Numbered from the stretch's first letter, positions 1-9,616 are shown. The stretch: DNA of 40,213 bases from an uncultured Muribaculaceae bacterium (GCA_910578805.1 CAJTRS010000019.1:1-40213), one strand, 5' to 3'. Notes: generated from the letters alone by a model not told the origin. Program-made: numbers and translations.

Positions 1-109
1 AAAATCCGGACGGCTATTTTTTTAAGCTATACCTGCTATCGCGGACGGTTGTACGCTTGAATCATCAAGCCATGCCGGTGATATGTGTGAATGAGATGAT
101 AATGCAGGG

Positions 110-1408
110 TTATCCGCCGAAGTTGTCGTAATGAATGTTTTCGGGCTCTACTCCGAGTGAATCGAGCATCTTGTTCACGGCGTTGCTCATCGGGCCGGGG
201 CCGCACATGTAATATTCGATATCTTCCGGAGCGTCGTGGTTCTTGAGATATGTGTCGAGGATCACCTGATGCACGAATCCAGGGGTATATTTCACTCCTG
301 CGGCATCGGCTGCCGGATCGGGCCGGTCAAGGGCGAGATGGAAGTGGAAGTTGGGGAATTCCTTTTCGAGTTCCAGGAAGTCATTGAGGTAGAACACTTC
401 GTTGAGCGCGCGCGCGCCGTAGAAATAGTGCATTTCGCGGTCGCGGGTGTTGAGTGTCTTGGTCATGTGCATTATCTGAGCTCTCAGAGGCGCCATGCCT
501 GCGCCGCCTCCTATCCACATCATCTCTTTCTTTGAGTCGAAAATGGGGTGGAAGTCGCCGTAGGGGCCACTCATCATCACCTTGTCGCCGGGTTTCAGTG
601 TGAATATATAGCTTGAGGCTATGCCGGGCATCACGTCCATGAATCCTACCTGGGGTTTGGGTTTGAACGGCGGGGTGGCTATGCGCACGGTGAGCATTAT
701 GCGGTCGCCTTCGGCCGGGTAGTTGGCCATGGAGTAGGCACGCACGGTGGTCTCCTCATTGCGGCATTTGAGCGAGAACAAGCCGAACTTCTCCCAAGCC
801 GGCAGATATTCGTCGCCTATCGATGATTTGTCTATGTCCTTGTCGTAGTCCATAGAGTAGGGGGGTATCTTGATCTGTGCGTAGGAGCCGGGCACGAAGT
901 CCATGTGTTCTCCCTTGGGGAGGGCTACGATGAATTCCTTGATGAATGTGGATACATTGCGGTTGGATATCACTTCGCATTCCCACTCTTTGATGTCGAG
1001 CACCGATGCGGGGACGGCGAGTTTCATATCCTCTTTCACTTTTACCTGACAAGCCAGACGCCAATGGTCTTTGACTTGCTTGCGTGAGAAATGCACGGTT
1101 TCTGTGGGCAGTATGTCGCCACCGCCTTCGAGCACCTGTACTTTGCACTGGCCGCAACTGCCTTTGCCACCGCAAGCCGATGACAGGAATATGTTGTTGT
1201 CGGCCATGGTCGAGAGGAGTGCTTTGCCTGAATCGGCCATGATCTCGGTGTCGTTGTTGATTGTTATTTTTACTTTGCCCGAATGGACTAAGTAGTGCTT
1301 GGCTGTGAGGAGTACGGTTACCAATAATAGTGTGATCAGAAGGAATATTCCCACTCCTGCCAGTATGGTCAGCGAGGCCACTGATGCGATAATACCGGAT
1401 AATATCAT
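110..1408 (-). CDS. nqrF: Na+-translocating NADH:quinone reductase subunit F
   Basis: Electron-input subunit of the sodium-pumping NADH:quinone oxidoreductase; it takes electrons from NADH through FAD and a 2Fe-2S cluster. The 432-residue product has one N-terminal membrane helix (about residues 5-36), then a ferredoxin domain whose cluster ligands are visible as C79, C85, C88 and C120 (CGGKGSCGQC, then LAC). A ferredoxin-reductase domain follows, with the FAD motif RAYSMANYP near residue 222 and the nucleotide motif GGGAGMAPLRAQ. Length and domain order match the NqrF family. It is the last gene of the nqrA-F operon, 18 bp after nqrE. No convincing terminator is seen in the 109 bases downstream. 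Confidence 0.97.
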   Translation of the reverse strand: MILSGIIASVASLTILAGVGIFLLITLLLVTVLLTAKHYLVHSGKVKITINNDTEIMADSGKALLSTMADNNIFLSSACGGKGSCGQCKVQVLEGGGDILPTETVHFSRKQVKDHWRLACQVKVKEDMKLAVPASVLDIKEWECEVISNRNVSTFIKEFIVALPKGEHMDFVPGSYAQIKIPPYSMDYDKDIDKSSIGDEYLPAWEKFGLFSLKCRNEETTVRAYSMANYPAEGDRIMLTVRIATPPFKPKPQVGFMDVMPGIASSYIFTLKPGDKVMMSGPYGDFHPIFDSKKEMMWIGGGAGMAPLRAQIMHMTKTLNTRDREMHYFYGARALNEVFYLNDFLELEKEFPNFHFHLALDRPDPAADAAGVKYTPGFVHQVILDTYLKNHDAPEDIEYYMCGPGPMSNAVNKMLDSLGVEPENIHYDNFGG

Positions 1409-1426
1409 AGTGTTAAACCGATTTTA

Positions 1427-2044
1427 TTAGATTTTAATACCGAGGAAGCTCATGAATGCGATGCCCATGAGTGCCGTTAGAATAAATGTTATGCCTATGC
1501 CGCGAAGGGGTTTGGGTATGTTGGAATATGTGGCAAGCCGTTCACGTATGGCGGCTATGGCCACTATGGCTAACAACCAGCCTATGCCCCAGCCTCCGCC
1601 GGCACATACGGCGGTGAGTATGCTGCCGAATTCTCGCTGCTGCATGAAGAGCGAGCCACCGAGTATGGCGCAGTTTACGGCGATAAGCGGAAGGAATATA
1701 CCGAGCGATGAATAGAGTGACGGACTGTATTTCTCCACGGCCATCTCCACAAGCTGTGTCATGGAGGCTATGACGGAAATGAACATTATGAGCGAAAGAA
1801 AGCTCAGGTCGATATCGGAATACTCCGGTCCGAGCCATGCCAGAGCTCCGGCTCGGAGCACGTAGGTCTCCAGAAGATAATTGATCGGAAGTGATATCAC
1901 GAGCATGAATGTCACCGCCACACCCAGTCCGAATGCGGTCTTTACGTTCTTTGACACGGCCAGAAACGAGCACATGCCAAGGAAGTAGGCGAATATCATG
2001 TTGTCAACGAATATCGAGCGTATGAACAGATTTAGATTTTCCAT
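1427..2044 (-). CDS. nqrE: Na+-translocating NADH:quinone reductase subunit E
   Basis: Integral membrane subunit of the Nqr sodium pump. The 205-residue protein is made of about six hydrophobic helices and starts with the family-typical MENLNLFIRSIFVDNMIFAY. NqrD and NqrE are paralogous inner-membrane subunits related to RnfE and RnfA, and together form part of the sodium path. NqrE family members begin with this FVDNM segment and contain a paired Gly-Gly stretch (CAGGGWGIGW, near residues 149-158). It lies between nqrD (56 bp upstream) and nqrF (18 bp downstream) in the expected operon order. Confidence 0.96.
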   Translation of the reverse strand: MENLNLFIRSIFVDNMIFAYFLGMCSFLAVSKNVKTAFGLGVAVTFMLVISLPINYLLETYVLRAGALAWLGPEYSDIDLSFLSLIMFISVIASMTQLVEMAVEKYSPSLYSSLGIFLPLIAVNCAILGGSLFMQQREFGSILTAVCAGGGWGIGWLLAIVAIAAIRERLATYSNIPKPLRGIGITFILTALMGIAFMSFLGIKI

Positions 2045-2100
2045 GTGTGTAAGGATTCTTTGCGTTTACAGTTGATTGCTGTCTGTCATTTGGAGATATG

Positions 2101-2724
2101 TTATTCCTGAAGGTCTTTGTTGAATATGCGGTGTATCCATATTATGCATGCCACCACTATCAATGCCATGGGGGGCAGGATCATAAGGCCGTTGTTGACA
2201 TAGCCGTGGGCATAGAACGAATCGGGCACCACCTGATAGCCGAGCAGAGTGCCGCTGCCGAGCAGTTCGCGGAAAAATGCCACTATCACCAGTATGGTGG
2301 CGTATCCTATGCCGTTGCCCACGCCGTCAAGAAACGATGGCCAAGGTTTGTTGGCCATGGCAAATGCCTCAAGACGTCCCATGAGTATGCAGTTGGTGAT
2401 AATAAGACCGATGAACACCGACAGCTGTTTGCTCACATCATAGGTGTAGGCTTTCAGAAGTTGATCCACAATCACCACCAATCCGGCCACCACCACCAAC
2501 TGCACGATGATGCGTATGTTGGTCGGAATGGTGTTGCGTATCAGTGAGATGATTACATTGGAAAATGCCAGTACGGCTATAACCGATATGCCCATCACTA
2601 TGGCAGGTTCCAATTTGGCTGTAACAGCCAGTACCGAACAGATGCCGAGCACCTGTACTATCACAGGGTTGTTCTTTGAAAACGGATTGAGCAGAACGCT
2701 CTTGTTGTTTATCTTTTCAGCCAT
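2101..2724 (-). CDS. nqrD: Na+-translocating NADH:quinone reductase subunit D
   Basis: Integral membrane subunit of the Nqr sodium pump, 207 residues and about six hydrophobic helices. The N-terminal LNPFSKNNPVIVQVLGICS and the central TNCILMGRLEAFAM are typical of NqrD/RnfE proteins; the conserved Cys in TNCILMGR is one of those placed at the membrane-embedded iron site of NqrD/E in the known Nqr structure. It starts only 3 bp after the nqrC stop codon, which indicates translational coupling within the operon. Confidence 0.96.
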   Translation of the reverse strand: MAEKINNKSVLLNPFSKNNPVIVQVLGICSVLAVTAKLEPAIVMGISVIAVLAFSNVIISLIRNTIPTNIRIIVQLVVVAGLVVIVDQLLKAYTYDVSKQLSVFIGLIITNCILMGRLEAFAMANKPWPSFLDGVGNGIGYATILVIVAFFRELLGSGTLLGYQVVPDSFYAHGYVNNGLMILPPMALIVVACIIWIHRIFNKDLQE

Positions 2725-2727
2725 GGT

Positions 2728-3441
2728 TTATTTTCCGCTAAGATTCTTTAAATATGATTGATAGGGGCTGAGGCAGTTGGCGAGCATGTCGCTCACGCCT
2801 TTGCTTGTGATGGTGCCTCCGGATATTCCGTCAACGTAGTCTTCGTCGCCCGATGGCTTTTGGCCGTTTTTCACCACTGCCACAGGCAAGAATCTGTCAC
2901 CTTTGAACAGATTGAGGCCGCGGCTCTGGTCGAACTGGTCGCAGAATGCCGGTTTTTCTATTTCGGCACCGAGTCCGGGGGTCTCACCCTGGTGGGCGAA
3001 GTAGGCTCCATAGATGTGCGACCCGTCGGAGTCAACGGCTATATAGCCCCATATCGGACCCCACAGGCCTGCACCATACATGGGGAGTATGTATTTGGTG
3101 TCGCCGTTGTCCAACCGGCACACGAACACCGGCAGACTGCGTTCGGACGCAGGGAGTTTGACCTGGGCCGGCATTTTTATGGTGAATGCATCGGACGCAA
3201 CCGAATCGCCTTGCGAATTGACCACGAGCTGGTTCACTATATAGCGGTTGAAGTCGCTTTCTATGTTTTTGGCATCGGGGGTGATGTGTACGGCAGCAAG
3301 TATCTGGCGCATTTTGTCGGCATCGGCATTGGCCTGCTGCCGGTCGCGCAGCGCGAGCGATGTGCCTGCCAGAGCCGACCCTACGATCACTATCAGCCCT
3401 ATGATATACAATATGGTATATGTATTGCTTTGCTTGTTCAT
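2728..3441 (-). CDS. nqrC: Na+-translocating NADH:quinone reductase subunit C
   Basis: Subunit carrying a covalently bound FMN. From the chosen start the protein has 237 residues: a short cytoplasmic end, one membrane helix (about residues 8-30) and a periplasmic FMN-binding domain. The flavin attachment motif appears as SGGTITS with the acceptor Thr at about residue 210; many relatives have SGAT here, so Gly for Ala is a mild variation. The open frame runs 28 codons further upstream to 3525, but those residues are polar, overlap the end of nqrB and lack family similarity, so the start at 3441 (MNKQSNTYT, directly before the anchor helix) is preferred. Confidence 0.95.
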   Translation of the reverse strand: MNKQSNTYTILYIIGLIVIVGSALAGTSLALRDRQQANADADKMRQILAAVHITPDAKNIESDFNRYIVNQLVVNSQGDSVASDAFTIKMPAQVKLPASERSLPVFVCRLDNGDTKYILPMYGAGLWGPIWGYIAVDSDGSHIYGAYFAHQGETPGLGAEIEKPAFCDQFDQSRGLNLFKGDRFLPVAVVKNGQKPSGDEDYVDGISGGTITSKGVSDMLANCLSPYQSYLKNLSGK

Positions 3442-3484
3442 TGCTGTTATGAGTCTGAGTGTTGATGGGTGTGTTTCTTGTTTA

Positions 3485-4681
3485 TCAGGCTTTGGCTTTG
3501 AGCCGGCGCATGCGGCGGTTGACATTGAGCTGCACCACGCAGTAGTCGATCAGCGGTGCGAACGCGTTCATCAGCAGCACTGCGAGCATGGCGCCTTCAG
3601 GATAGCCGTTGTTATATACACGTATTATCACGGCTATAACGCCTACCAGAAATCCGTATATGTATTTGCCGGCTCCGGTGCGGGCGGCAGTCACCGGGTC
3701 GGTGGCCATGAATACGGCTGCAAACGCGAAGCCGCCGTAGAGCAACTGGTCAACAGGGGTGAGCGATGAAGCCGGATAGAGGTCGGTCTGGAAGGTGTGG
3801 GCCACGAATCCCATGGCCAAGCCTCCGACAAATACCGAAAGCATAATCTTCCAGCTTGCAATGCCGGTGAAGAGAAGCAGAGCCGCACCTAAGAGAATGC
3901 ACAGGGTTGAGGTCTCGCCGAACGATCCGGGGATAAGCCCGATAAATGCGTCCCAGCTTGTAATAGGCTGTCCCACGGCATTTGTCATGTCGGTCACACC
4001 TGTGGCGAGCTGGCCGAGGGGGGTGGCGCCCGACACACCGTCGGCGTAGGTTACTGTGCCGCCTAAGCCGCATATGGGTTGTGTGGATATGAAAGCGTGG
4101 TCACCGCTCATCTGGGCCGGGTAGGCGAAAAACAGGAATGCGCGTGCCACCAATGCCACATTGAATATGTTGAAGCCGGTGCCGCCAAACACTTCCTTGA
4201 CGAAGATCACGGAGAAAGCCGTGGCCACGGCAAGCATCCATACAGGAGTCTCTATAGGGCATATAAGCGGTATGAGGATACCGGTCACGAGGAATCCCTC
4301 CTGTATCTCCTCCTTGCGCCACTGCGCCACAATGAATTCTATTCCGAGACCTACTGCGTAGGTTACGATAATACGTGGAAGTATGGCCAGAAAGCCATAG
4401 GCCATGGCATTCCAGAATGTGTAGCCGTCGGCTCCCGAGCATAGGTAGTTCTGATATCCGGTGTTGAACATGCCGAACAGCAGGCACGGCATCAAGGCGA
4501 GCACCACAATGATCATCACACGTTTAGAGTCGATGCTGTCATGAACATGCACGCCGGAAGTGGAGGTGGAAGCGGGGGTGTAGAGAAATGTTTCGAAACC
4601 CTCAAACACCGAGTGGAATGCCTGCAACTTTCCTCCCGGTTCGAAGTGCGGCTTTATCTTGTTGAGATATTTTCTAAGCAT
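3485..4681 (-). CDS. nqrB: Na+-translocating NADH:quinone reductase subunit B
   Basis: Large membrane subunit of the Nqr pump and main candidate for the sodium channel and quinone site. The 398-residue protein has a soluble N-terminus of about 50 residues followed by roughly ten hydrophobic helices. The covalent FMN attachment motif SGAT is present with Thr at residue 220 (DGVSGATPLGQ). Relative to the RnfD family it has the longer NqrB N-terminus (MLRKYLNKIKPHFEPGGKL). It is placed 30 bp after nqrA and 43 bp before nqrC. Confidence 0.97.
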   Translation of the reverse strand: MLRKYLNKIKPHFEPGGKLQAFHSVFEGFETFLYTPASTSTSGVHVHDSIDSKRVMIIVVLALMPCLLFGMFNTGYQNYLCSGADGYTFWNAMAYGFLAILPRIIVTYAVGLGIEFIVAQWRKEEIQEGFLVTGILIPLICPIETPVWMLAVATAFSVIFVKEVFGGTGFNIFNVALVARAFLFFAYPAQMSGDHAFISTQPICGLGGTVTYADGVSGATPLGQLATGVTDMTNAVGQPITSWDAFIGLIPGSFGETSTLCILLGAALLLFTGIASWKIMLSVFVGGLAMGFVAHTFQTDLYPASSLTPVDQLLYGGFAFAAVFMATDPVTAARTGAGKYIYGFLVGVIAVIIRVYNNGYPEGAMLAVLLMNAFAPLIDYCVVQLNVNRRMRRLKAKA

Positions 4682-4711
4682 GATATGTTGATTGACGGTT
4701 GTTTACTGTGT

Positions 4712-6046
4712 TTAAGCAAGCTCTTTGCGCAGGTAGTCAAGGCCTTCACGAACTATTTTCTGCAACTCGAGTTTTGAGGGGTCCACATATTCGCACAGTG
4801 CGAAGTCCTCGGGCGCCACTTCGTAGATGCCTAATGCCTCCATGCGGTCTATGTCACGCGCGAGTATGGCTTTTATCAGGTATTCGGGCATTATGTCCAT
4901 GGGCATTACCTTGTCGTAAAGTTCAGACATGATCATTGCTCTGCGTCCGCCGAGCAATCGGGCGTCGGGGGCATACTGTTTTTTGGGCATGAGCCATGAA
5001 AGGAATGAGCGGTTGGTGCTCATCTTGCTCGGGCTGAGTGATGCCCACCCCATGAATTCATCTACATCGTCGCCTTCGGCCATAACCGTTATCTGGCGGT
5101 AAGGGTAGCGGAGATATCCGTTGTCGGATATCTTGATGCCAGTGAGCACATTGCCCGATATTATGCGGTGGTGCTTGCCGGTGTCGGTTATATTGCCCGA
5201 GAGTAGCGGAGCCACGCATGCGCCTATCGTTGTTTGTATCAGTGCAGGTGATTTCACGTCAGGGCCTGTCACGGCCACTGTGGTGTCCCATGATGGCGCT
5301 CCGTGGAGCATCATCTCACCTATGCGGGCCAAAGTGATTATGTCAAGCGTCCAGATGGTCTCCCCCTTGTTGACCGGAGCTATCAGTGCCGCCTGCACGC
5401 CTGCATTGCCGGCAGGGTGGGGGCCGCTGATGGTTACGCGCTCGGCTCCGGCCGGTATCTGGATATCATCATTCGGCCGGATTCCTATATATATATTGCC
5501 TTCGGTGAGTGCTGACAGGGCTTTTACGCCTGCGGCGATCTCTCGGCTCCGACCGGCGACTATGTCGGTTAGTGATGGTGCCAGCGGGCTGCTGTCGAAA
5601 GCGGTGACAAAAATATTGACCGGAACGCTGTCGGGTTGCGGTACGATGTCATAGGGGCGTTGACGCATCATGACCCACAGTCCTGACTGCATCAGGGCCA
5701 TGCGGATATCGGCGGTGTCAATTTTAGTCCGGGTGTCCTGCACCTGTTTGTCGCAGGTGATCTCCACACGCATTATTTTACGGCGCTCTCCGCGCACCAC
5801 GGCTTTTATCGTGCCGTTGGCCGGAGAGACTATCACTACCCGCCCGTCTGTTTTGTCGTGCATCAGAGGCATGCCGGCAACTACGGAATCGCCCTCTTTT
5901 ACATCAAGTTTTGGCAGGAAGCCGGGAAAGTCATCGGGAATGATGGCTATATCGGAAGCCGGCATTTTTGTTACCGCGGTGTCAGAGGGCACAGACCCTT
6001 TGATGCTAAGGTCGAGTCCGCGGTGCAATTTAAGGTTCATATCCAT
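4712..6046 (-). CDS. nqrA: Na+-translocating NADH:quinone reductase subunit A
   Basis: Soluble cytoplasmic-face subunit of the Nqr complex, thought to help bind quinone. The 444-residue protein starts MDMNLKLHRGLDLSIKG, matching the family opening in which a barrel-sandwich (biotinyl-like) fold follows (KLDVKEGDSVVAGMPLMHDK, about residues 47-66). It has no membrane helix. It is the first gene of the operon, reading away from the exbB operon across a 326-bp divergent region, and a TAnnTTTG box lies 32-39 bp upstream of its start. Confidence 0.97.
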   Translation of the reverse strand: MDMNLKLHRGLDLSIKGSVPSDTAVTKMPASDIAIIPDDFPGFLPKLDVKEGDSVVAGMPLMHDKTDGRVVIVSPANGTIKAVVRGERRKIMRVEITCDKQVQDTRTKIDTADIRMALMQSGLWVMMRQRPYDIVPQPDSVPVNIFVTAFDSSPLAPSLTDIVAGRSREIAAGVKALSALTEGNIYIGIRPNDDIQIPAGAERVTISGPHPAGNAGVQAALIAPVNKGETIWTLDIITLARIGEMMLHGAPSWDTTVAVTGPDVKSPALIQTTIGACVAPLLSGNITDTGKHHRIISGNVLTGIKISDNGYLRYPYRQITVMAEGDDVDEFMGWASLSPSKMSTNRSFLSWLMPKKQYAPDARLLGGRRAMIMSELYDKVMPMDIMPEYLIKAILARDIDRMEALGIYEVAPEDFALCEYVDPSKLELQKIVREGLDYLRKELA

Positions 6047-6372
6047 TGTGTGAATCTATAGACTATAAAGTTAGCCGCAAAGTTATTTATATTTTTTGAG
6101 ATTTGTTAAGATTATGTGTCGAAAAAAATGTGACCGGAAAAATAAATTGCAAAAACCGCGGGCACTGTAGCCTCACGGTGGATTTTTGGGGTTAAAAAGT
6201 TTGGTAGTTGAAAATATTATCAATAATTTTGCGAAAGTGTTTTAGCCTATAGTGTTAAATTCTCTAATAATCCATGAAAAACCGGAATACCAGCAAGTGA
6301 ATCGGAAAACATAACTAACTTTATAATAATAACAAATTAAAACCAATTTAAAAACTTAGTAATTATTCTATT
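6047..6372. promoter_or_regulatory. Divergent control region between nqr and exbB-tonB operons
   Basis: This gene-free AT-rich stretch serves both operons. On the minus strand CAAAGTTA at 6078-6085 reads TAACTTTG, a Bacteroidetes -7 box for nqrA. On the plus strand TAATTTTG at 6224-6231 with TTTG at 6200-6203 (20-bp spacer) is a well-spaced -7/-33 pair for exbB, giving a leader of about 135 nt. No riboswitch-like structure is obvious to the eye. Basis: box match to the known TTTG/TAnnTTTG consensus; not experimentally supported. Confidence 0.6.
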
Positions 6373-7200
6373 ATGGAAGCTACAAAGCCCATTCAGCCCA
6401 AGGCAAAGCCCATGGCTCAAAATGAAAAAGCTCACAAGGTATCCGGCGTTAAAAACGCATTCTGGGTAATCATTGTTTGTTTTGTTGTTGCAGTATTGCT
6501 CTTCATCTTCTGGTTCGGTCACGAATCACACTTCGAAGAAGGCCACCCGAAAGACCTTTGGGGCACCATTTACAAAGGCGGTTTCATCGTGCCTATCCTT
6601 CAGACACTGTTCCTTACCGTTATCGTGCTCTCTGTTGAACGTTACATCGCCATGAAGTCAGCCAAAGGTAAAGGCAACATCACCAAGTTCGTTGCCGGTG
6701 TGAAGGCTTGTCTCGCCAAGAACGACATCGCCGGTGCTCAGGCTCTCTGCAAGAAGCAGCGTGGTTCTGTAGCCGCTGTTGTTGCTGCCGCTCTTATCCG
6801 CTACGAAGAAATGGACAAAAACACCGAGCTTACCAAAGAACAGAAAGTGGCTACCCTTCAGAAAGAAGTTGAAGAAGCTACCGCTCTCGAAATGCCCGCT
6901 CTTCAGCAGAACCTCCCCATCGTGGCCACAATGACCACTCTCGGTACTCTCGTAGGTCTTCTCGGTACTGTAATGGGTATGATCAAGTCGTTCCAGGCTC
7001 TTGCCCAGTCCGGTGCTCCTGACTCGACCGAACTTTCCACCGGTATCTCCGAGGCCCTTATCAACACCGCTTTCGGTATCGCCACTGGTGCATTCGCCGT
7101 TATCTCCTATAACTACTACACCAACAAGATCGATAACCTTACTTACGCTATCGACGAAATCGGTTTCTCGATTGTACAAACATTCGCAGCTACCCACTAA
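6373..7200 (+). CDS. exbB: MotA/TolQ/ExbB proton channel family protein
   Basis: Inner-membrane proton channel subunit that energises TonB. The 275-residue protein has a first helix at about residues 30-50, a second hydrophobic stretch at about 68-88, a cytoplasmic charged loop, then the two family-defining helices (VATMTTLGTLVGLLGTVMG near residue 184, and STGISEALINTAFGIATGA near 218). It opens a four-gene operon with two ExbD proteins and a TonB protein, the standard Bacteroidetes arrangement. From roughly its middle onward the codon choice is biased (Asn AAC, Phe TTC, Lys AAG, Arg CGT preferred), suggesting high expression. Confidence 0.93.
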   Translation: MEATKPIQPKAKPMAQNEKAHKVSGVKNAFWVIIVCFVVAVLLFIFWFGHESHFEEGHPKDLWGTIYKGGFIVPILQTLFLTVIVLSVERYIAMKSAKGKGNITKFVAGVKACLAKNDIAGAQALCKKQRGSVAAVVAAALIRYEEMDKNTELTKEQKVATLQKEVEEATALEMPALQQNLPIVATMTTLGTLVGLLGTVMGMIKSFQALAQSGAPDSTELSTGISEALINTAFGIATGAFAVISYNYYTNKIDNLTYAIDEIGFSIVQTFAATH

Positions 7201-7243
7201 TCCCGATATTACGAAATTATCACCTTTTATATAATATAGTAAT

Positions 7244-7963
7244 ATGGGAAAAGTAAAAATAAAAAGAAAGAGTACGCTCATCGACATGACCGCGATGAGT
7301 GACGTGACCGTTCTTTTGCTTACTTTCTTCATGTTGACTTCAACTTTCCTTCAGAAAGAGCCTGTGACAGTGATCACACCGTCATCGGTTTCTGAAATCA
7401 AGGTTCCCACCGCCAATGTGGCTCAGATTCTTGTAAGTCCCGAAGGAAAGGTGTTCTTATCAATCGCCGGTGAAGCCGATCCTACCGTGGCCGATGGCGC
7501 ATGGGCAAGCGAACCTATCCGCAAGGAAGTTCTGGCCAATGCCGTGTCGGAATACAACCGACTTCACCCCAACAAGAAAGTTTCTCTTACTGAGAAAGAT
7601 GTGGAAGTATTCTCAAAGATAGGTACTTTCGGCGTTCCTTTCCAGAGCTTGGAGAAATTCTTAAGAATGTCACAGACCGAGCAGGATAAGTTTATCTCCG
7701 ATATGAACAACCCCCAGGCCGGAATTCCTATCGACGATAACCAGAATCTTGAAAAACCCAACGAGTTCCAGATTTGGATGCGTGCAATCTACAGCTCAGG
7801 CAACGATAACCTCCAGGCTTCCATGAAGAAAGGCGAAGGTATCGCAGTGAAAGCCGGCAAGGATACTCCTTACAGCATTGTTCACGATGTGCTTGACAAC
7901 TTGCAGACACTGAAAATGAACCGTTTTAGCTTAATGACAGCACTTAAAACAGAGGCAGACTAA
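7244..7963 (+). CDS. exbD: ExbD/TolR family biopolymer transport protein (first copy)
   Basis: Single-pass inner-membrane partner of ExbB. The 239-residue product has a basic N-terminus (MGKVKIKRKSTL), then one membrane helix (about residues 17-38) in which Asp of MSDVTVLLLTFFM is the expected proton-carrying residue, then a periplasmic domain. It is longer than the usual 140-residue ExbD because of an inserted region (about residues 90-190) rich in polar residues. It follows exbB by 43 bp and precedes a second exbD by 5 bp. Confidence 0.9.
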   Translation: MGKVKIKRKSTLIDMTAMSDVTVLLLTFFMLTSTFLQKEPVTVITPSSVSEIKVPTANVAQILVSPEGKVFLSIAGEADPTVADGAWASEPIRKEVLANAVSEYNRLHPNKKVSLTEKDVEVFSKIGTFGVPFQSLEKFLRMSQTEQDKFISDMNNPQAGIPIDDNQNLEKPNEFQIWMRAIYSSGNDNLQASMKKGEGIAVKAGKDTPYSIVHDVLDNLQTLKMNRFSLMTALKTEAD

Positions 7964-7968
7964 TCAAT

Positions 7969-8715
7969 ATGGCACAGATAGAACAATCAGACAAGGGCGG
8001 TAAGAAAAAAGGCGCCCAGAAGAAAATGTCGATCCACGTGGACTTTACGCCCATGGTGGACATGAACATGCTTCTGATTACATTCTTCATGCTTTGTACC
8101 ACTATGATCAAGTCGCAGACTCTTCAGATCACCCTCCCTACCAATGAGAAGGTGGAGCAAAGTGAAAAAAACAAAGCTAAAGAATCGGAAGCAATAACTC
8201 TCATCGTCGATACCGACCGTGACGAACAAGGTAACGTGAAGAAAGACGAAGAGGGTCGCCCCAAAAACGTGGTTTACTTCTATGCAGGTCAGCCCCCCAT
8301 TGACGAAAATGGTCACGTGATCAACAACACCCTTGAACGCAAGGAATTCCTCGGTGACGTGAAGGAAGGCAACAGAACCGTGCAGCGTGGTATCCGCGAG
8401 ATACTCCATAACCGCAACGAAAAGGTTCTTGATAAGATTGCTGTCCTTAAGGAGCAGTGGCGCAAGAAGGAATTCAGCCCCAACTCCGATATCAACGACA
8501 GTATCTATCAGGCAAAGGCAAAGGAGATTCGTAACGACTCTACACTTACCCGCCCTGTTGTAATTATCAAGGCTACTCCCGAGGCTTCTTGGGAAAGTCT
8601 GATCGGAGCGCTTGATGAAATGCAGATCAACCAGATCTCGCGCTACCAGATCGATAATATAAATGGAGTTGACTCTATGCTTATCTTCGATTACATAAGC
8701 AAGAATGGCAAATAA
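7969..8715 (+). CDS. exbD: ExbD/TolR family biopolymer transport protein (second copy)
   Basis: Second ExbD-like protein of the operon, 248 residues. A lysine-rich N-terminus (about 20 residues) is followed by HVDFTPMVDMNMLLITFFML, in which the Asp at the start of the membrane helix corresponds to the essential ExbD Asp. The periplasmic part is long and charged, as in the first copy, but the two are clearly divergent rather than recent duplicates. Two tandem ExbD proteins, possibly forming a heteromeric stator, are common in Bacteroidetes; the heteromer idea is inference. Confidence 0.9.
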   Translation: MAQIEQSDKGGKKKGAQKKMSIHVDFTPMVDMNMLLITFFMLCTTMIKSQTLQITLPTNEKVEQSEKNKAKESEAITLIVDTDRDEQGNVKKDEEGRPKNVVYFYAGQPPIDENGHVINNTLERKEFLGDVKEGNRTVQRGIREILHNRNEKVLDKIAVLKEQWRKKEFSPNSDINDSIYQAKAKEIRNDSTLTRPVVIIKATPEASWESLIGALDEMQINQISRYQIDNINGVDSMLIFDYISKNGK

Positions 8716-8758
8716 TTGATGACAGATATATATTGTGTAACCGTAAAATCGAAATGAC

Positions 8759-9616
8759 ATGGCAAAAGATGTAGATCTTTCATCAAGAGAATGGCTCGAC
8801 GTGGTTTTTGAAGGCAAAAACCAGGATTTCGGAGCTTATGAAATGCGTAAGAACTCAACTGGCCGTCACAATAGAGCTGTGCTCGTACTTATCATAGTCC
8901 TTGTTGCGGTAGCTCTGCTGGCTTTCTTCGTCAATACAGTGATGAACAAAGCCGAAGAACGCCCCGAAGACTACACCGAGCAGGCGCTCGTGGAGATGCC
9001 GGTTGACGAAGCGGAAGACGAAGAACCCGAGGAAGAGGAAAACCAGCGTGTGGAACAGCCACTTCCCGAAATCAACAAGGAAGACCTCCTCAACACAGTG
9101 AAGATGGCCGAGATCGCTATCGTCAAGGACGAAGAAGTGATCGAGGAAATCAAGTCGCAGGACGATCTTAAGGAAACCGATACCGCCGTAGGTAAGGTGA
9201 ACGAGGATCGTGGTGTCGATGATATCATCAACGCTCAGGAGCACAAAGACGTGGTTGTTGTTGAAGAACCCGTTGCTCCCCCGGTTGACGACAACAAGGT
9301 GTTTGAGGCTGTGGAACAGGATCCCCAGTTCCCCGGTGGCCAGACCGCACTTCTGAAGTATGTGGCCGACCATATCCGCTACCCGAGCACAGCTCAGGAA
9401 AACGGTATCCAGGGTAAGGTGATCGTACAGTTCGTAGTAACCAAGACCGGTAGCGTAGGCGAAGTCAAGGTGGTTCGTTCGAAGGATCCCGACCTCGACA
9501 AGGAAGCTATCCGCGTGGTTAAGTCTCTTCCCAAGTTTACCCCCGGTAAGATGAATGGTAACGCAGTGAACGTATGGTACACACTGCCTATCACTTTCCG
9601 TCTGCAGGGCGTATAA
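8759..9616 (+). CDS. tonB: TonB family energy transducer
   Basis: Periplasm-spanning protein that transmits proton-motive energy to TonB-dependent outer-membrane receptors. The 285-residue protein has a cytoplasmic N-terminus (with FGAYEMRKN, a motif common in Bacteroidetes TonB proteins), one membrane helix at about residues 40-62, a strongly acidic Glu/Asp-Pro linker (about 70-105) instead of the classic Pro-Lys linker, and a C-terminal TonB_C domain (about 190-285; QFPGGQTALLKYVADHIRYP, then the final beta-strand WYTLPITFRLQ). It ends the exb operon and is followed by a strong terminator. Confidence 0.93.
   Translation: MAKDVDLSSREWLDVVFEGKNQDFGAYEMRKNSTGRHNRAVLVLIIVLVAVALLAFFVNTVMNKAEERPEDYTEQALVEMPVDEAEDEEPEEEENQRVEQPLPEINKEDLLNTVKMAEIAIVKDEEVIEEIKSQDDLKETDTAVGKVNEDRGVDDIINAQEHKDVVVVEEPVAPPVDDNKVFEAVEQDPQFPGGQTALLKYVADHIRYPSTAQENGIQGKVIVQFVVTKTGSVGEVKVVRSKDPDLDKEAIRVVKSLPKFTPGKMNGNAVNVWYTLPITFRLQGV

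Noticed and set aside
55..70. Hairpin GCTTGA-atca-TCAAGC after nqrF as a terminator
   Set aside because: Only 6 bp and no T-run on the minus-strand side; not convincing.
3442..3525. 28-codon N-terminal extension of nqrC
   Set aside because: Polar, overlaps the nqrB 3' end and precedes the obvious anchor helix; family members start at MNKQSN-type sequence.
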